The notes under the pieces: generated by a model
Databases searched by the model: none
Told to the model about the DNA's origin: nothing
What the model saw: only the letters and a program-made list of their open reading frames with translations
In this document: piece after piece, positions 62,732 to 64,000 of the stretch
Numbering within the stretch: position 1 is the first letter of the stretch
Layout of the letters: each line of letters opens with the position of its first letter
Assembly: GCA_041605955.1 (NCBI GenBank)
Contig: JBFIXI010000005.1
Span: 1 to 64,000 of the forward strand
Length of the DNA: 64,000 bases
Direction: 5' to 3'
Source: JAHEJX01 sp041605955
Lineage (GTDB): Bacteria; Actinomycetota; Acidimicrobiia; Spongiisociales; UBA5794
Translations under genes and position numbers: made by a program

Positions 62732-63838
62732 GTGCTGAAGCGCCTCGCTATCGCAATTGTCGTCGTAGCTGTCGTGAACGTGCCGGCCTACGCCCAAACG
62801 GGACAGGTCACAGAGGAGGACGTGGCGCATGCGGCCGAGGCGCGCAAAGCAGCATCATTGCAAGTGGCCGACGCCAACGCCGCCTACGACGAGGCGGTGC
62901 ACGCCCTGTTGGACATCGAGAGCGACCTCAGGCGGCTTGCCTCTGCACTGACTGCCCGGGAGCGGGAACTGGCGGCCACCAGAGCCCAGGCCCGGTCGGT
63001 GGCTCAGGCCATGTACATGAACGCCGGGGTCGGCCAGCTCGACCTCTTCACGGCTTCGTCGATAACGGAGTACCGCCTCGGTGAAGGCTATCTCGACTTG
63101 GCGTCGCTCGAGGATCAGTCGACGCTCGATCGATTGCAAGCGGTGCGCCAGAGCTACCTCGACCAGCAAAGGGTGCTGGATCAGAAGCTGGCGCGACAGG
63201 CGGAGCTGACTGCGGAGGCCGAGCAGCTCGCCGGCACCATGCTGGTCGTGCTGCGGGCCGCCGATGCCGAGTACCAGGCGGTGGCGCAGCAGTGGGCTCA
63301 GCAAGAAGCGGAACGCATCGAGCGAGAGCGGCGGGAGGAAGAGGCGCGGCGGCGCGCCGCCACCTCAACCACCACTGCTCCGGGGACCACCTCGCCGCCG
63401 CCCCCCACGACGTTGGCGCCGCCGCCACCGGTCAACGGCAAGACCTGTCCGGTGAATGGAGCGGTGACGTTCCGGGACACCTGGGGGGCGCCTCGGCCCG
63501 GGGGTCGCACCCACAAGGGTGTCGACATGATCGCCGACCGCGGCACCCCGCTGGTGGCGATCGAAGACGGCACCGTGAGTCGAATCGGCAACGGCGGCCT
63601 AGGCGGGAAGACAGTCTGGCTGCGATCCGATACCGGACACTCCTACTACTACGCCCACCTCGACGGGTGGGCAGAGGGTCTGCGCGAAGGGGATCACCTG
63701 GATGTCGGCGAGCTACTTGGCTACGTGGGCAACACCGGCAACGCGGCGTACACGATTCCCCATCTGCACTTCGAGTACCACCCCAACGGCGGTGGTGCCG
63801 TCAACCCGTATCCCCTAGTGGCCGAGCTCTGTCTCTAG
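62732..63838 (+). CDS. Secreted M23-family peptidase with coiled coil (murein hydrolase-like)
   Basis: A 368-residue exported protein. A signal peptide (LKRLAIAIVVVAVVNVPAYAQ) precedes a long coiled coil (about 25-205, rich in EARKAAS, SDLRRLASALTARE), a Thr/Pro-rich linker, and a C-terminal LytM/M23 domain. The domain has the zinc motif HKGVDMIADRGTPLVAIEDGTV, WLRSDTGHSYYYAHLDG, and HLHFEYHPNG with a further metal His. Such proteins (EnvC/NlpD/RipA-like) act in septal peptidoglycan cleavage, directly or as amidase activators. The conserved His-Asp and HxH pair are present, so enzymatic activity is plausible. Confidence 0.92.
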   Translation: MLKRLAIAIVVVAVVNVPAYAQTGQVTEEDVAHAAEARKAASLQVADANAAYDEAVHALLDIESDLRRLASALTARERELAATRAQARSVAQAMYMNAGVGQLDLFTASSITEYRLGEGYLDLASLEDQSTLDRLQAVRQSYLDQQRVLDQKLARQAELTAEAEQLAGTMLVVLRAADAEYQAVAQQWAQQEAERIERERREEEARRRAATSTTTAPGTTSPPPPTTLAPPPPVNGKTCPVNGAVTFRDTWGAPRPGGRTHKGVDMIADRGTPLVAIEDGTVSRIGNGGLGGKTVWLRSDTGHSYYYAHLDGWAEGLREGDHLDVGELLGYVGNTGNAAYTIPHLHFEYHPNGGGAVNPYPLVAELCL

Positions 63839-64000
63839 CCGGGTCCGGCTGAAGGCGGAGTCGCCGGGTCGGCCGACTGATCCAACCGCTTGAGCTGTTC
63901 CTCGAGGATCGCGATCCGGCTCGTACAGCTGTCCTCGGAGGCCGGCGGCACGATCTCGGTGAGCGTCTTGGCGATAGCTGCGAACGCAGCGGCCGCCGGC
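63835..64000 (-). CDS. 3' end of an unidentified leftward gene
   Basis: On the minus strand an open frame enters from the right edge and stops at TAG (63837-63835), giving the last 54 codons: an Ala-rich start, then AKTLTEIVPPASEDSC, the amphipathic stretch SRIAILEEQLKRLDQ, and a Pro/Ala tail. It reads like a helical coiled-coil C terminus. It overlaps the M23 stop by 3 bp, tail to tail. Not enough is visible to name it. Confidence 0.5.
   Translation of the reverse strand, partial: PAAAAFAAIAKTLTEIVPPASEDSCTSRIAILEEQLKRLDQSADPATPPSAGPG

Overview
This is a GC-rich, densely coded bacterial chromosome segment with no rRNA operon, phage, transposase or CRISPR array. A WhiB-type iron-sulphur regulator, an LppX/LprG-family lipoprotein, a small acyl-CoA carboxylase epsilon-like protein, dodecin, TTG/GTG starts and frequent 4-8 bp ATGA/GTGA overlaps point to an actinomycete. 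The mixture (NfeD, PPDK, KUP, SelA/SelB, many lipoproteins, no classical mycolate genes) would suit Acidimicrobiia or a related deep lineage. That placement is inference; no marker phylogeny was run.

Layout. 1-4.0 kb: the 3' part of a kynurenine 3-monooxygenase gene, then a polar amino-acid ABC importer. 4.2-9.7 kb: a secreted multicopper oxidase with a fibronectin III tail, a methyltransferase/membrane-protein pair, and a response regulator-thioredoxin-reductase fusion that lacks its redox cysteines. 9.8-12.9 kb: a BtuFCD-type importer behind a recognisable cobalamin riboswitch. 13-20 kb: RidA, inorganic pyrophosphatase, KUP potassium uptake, MetZ with rhodanese, and a hydroxyacid dehydrogenase. 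20-33 kb: pyruvate phosphate dikinase, a DMT exporter, an LprG-P55-like lipoprotein/MFS operon with an unusual C-terminal extension, a 1416-residue secreted nuclease with two EEP domains, and dodecin. 33-39 kb: a dGTPase joined to a PhnCDEE importer. 39-44 kb: a replication/repair divergon (dnaX and a nucleotidase leftward, ebfC-recR rightward), then a DUF3524/QTMAN-like glycosyltransferase. 44-51 kb: GlpX, thiolase, carboxylase epsilon-like protein, methylmalonyl-CoA epimerase, K+ channel, histidine kinase, PHP phosphoesterase and a lipoprotein PPIase. 51-55 kb: lysC-asd, an SRPBCC protein, tRNA-Pro(CGG) and a CNNM/CorC protein. 55-64 kb: a stand-alone receiver, a protease-dead NfeD, WhiB, SelB-SelA, FxsA, NUDIX, MBL hydrolase, an M23 peptidase, and the tail of a leftward gene.

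The most interesting structures are: (i) a two-copy intergenic repeat (about 1321-1535 and 18875-19222) whose palindromic core is inverted relative to its flank; (ii) the MFS transporter carrying a 15th membrane helix, coiled coil and extracytoplasmic repeat domain next to its LprG-type partner; (iii) the redox-cysteine-less receiver/glutaredoxin-like/TrxR-like fusion; (iv) the double-EEP nuclease; and (v) a perfect 9-bp inverted repeat abutting the dnaX start where a Shine-Dalgarno should be. No single island of unknown genes looks like a wholly new system.
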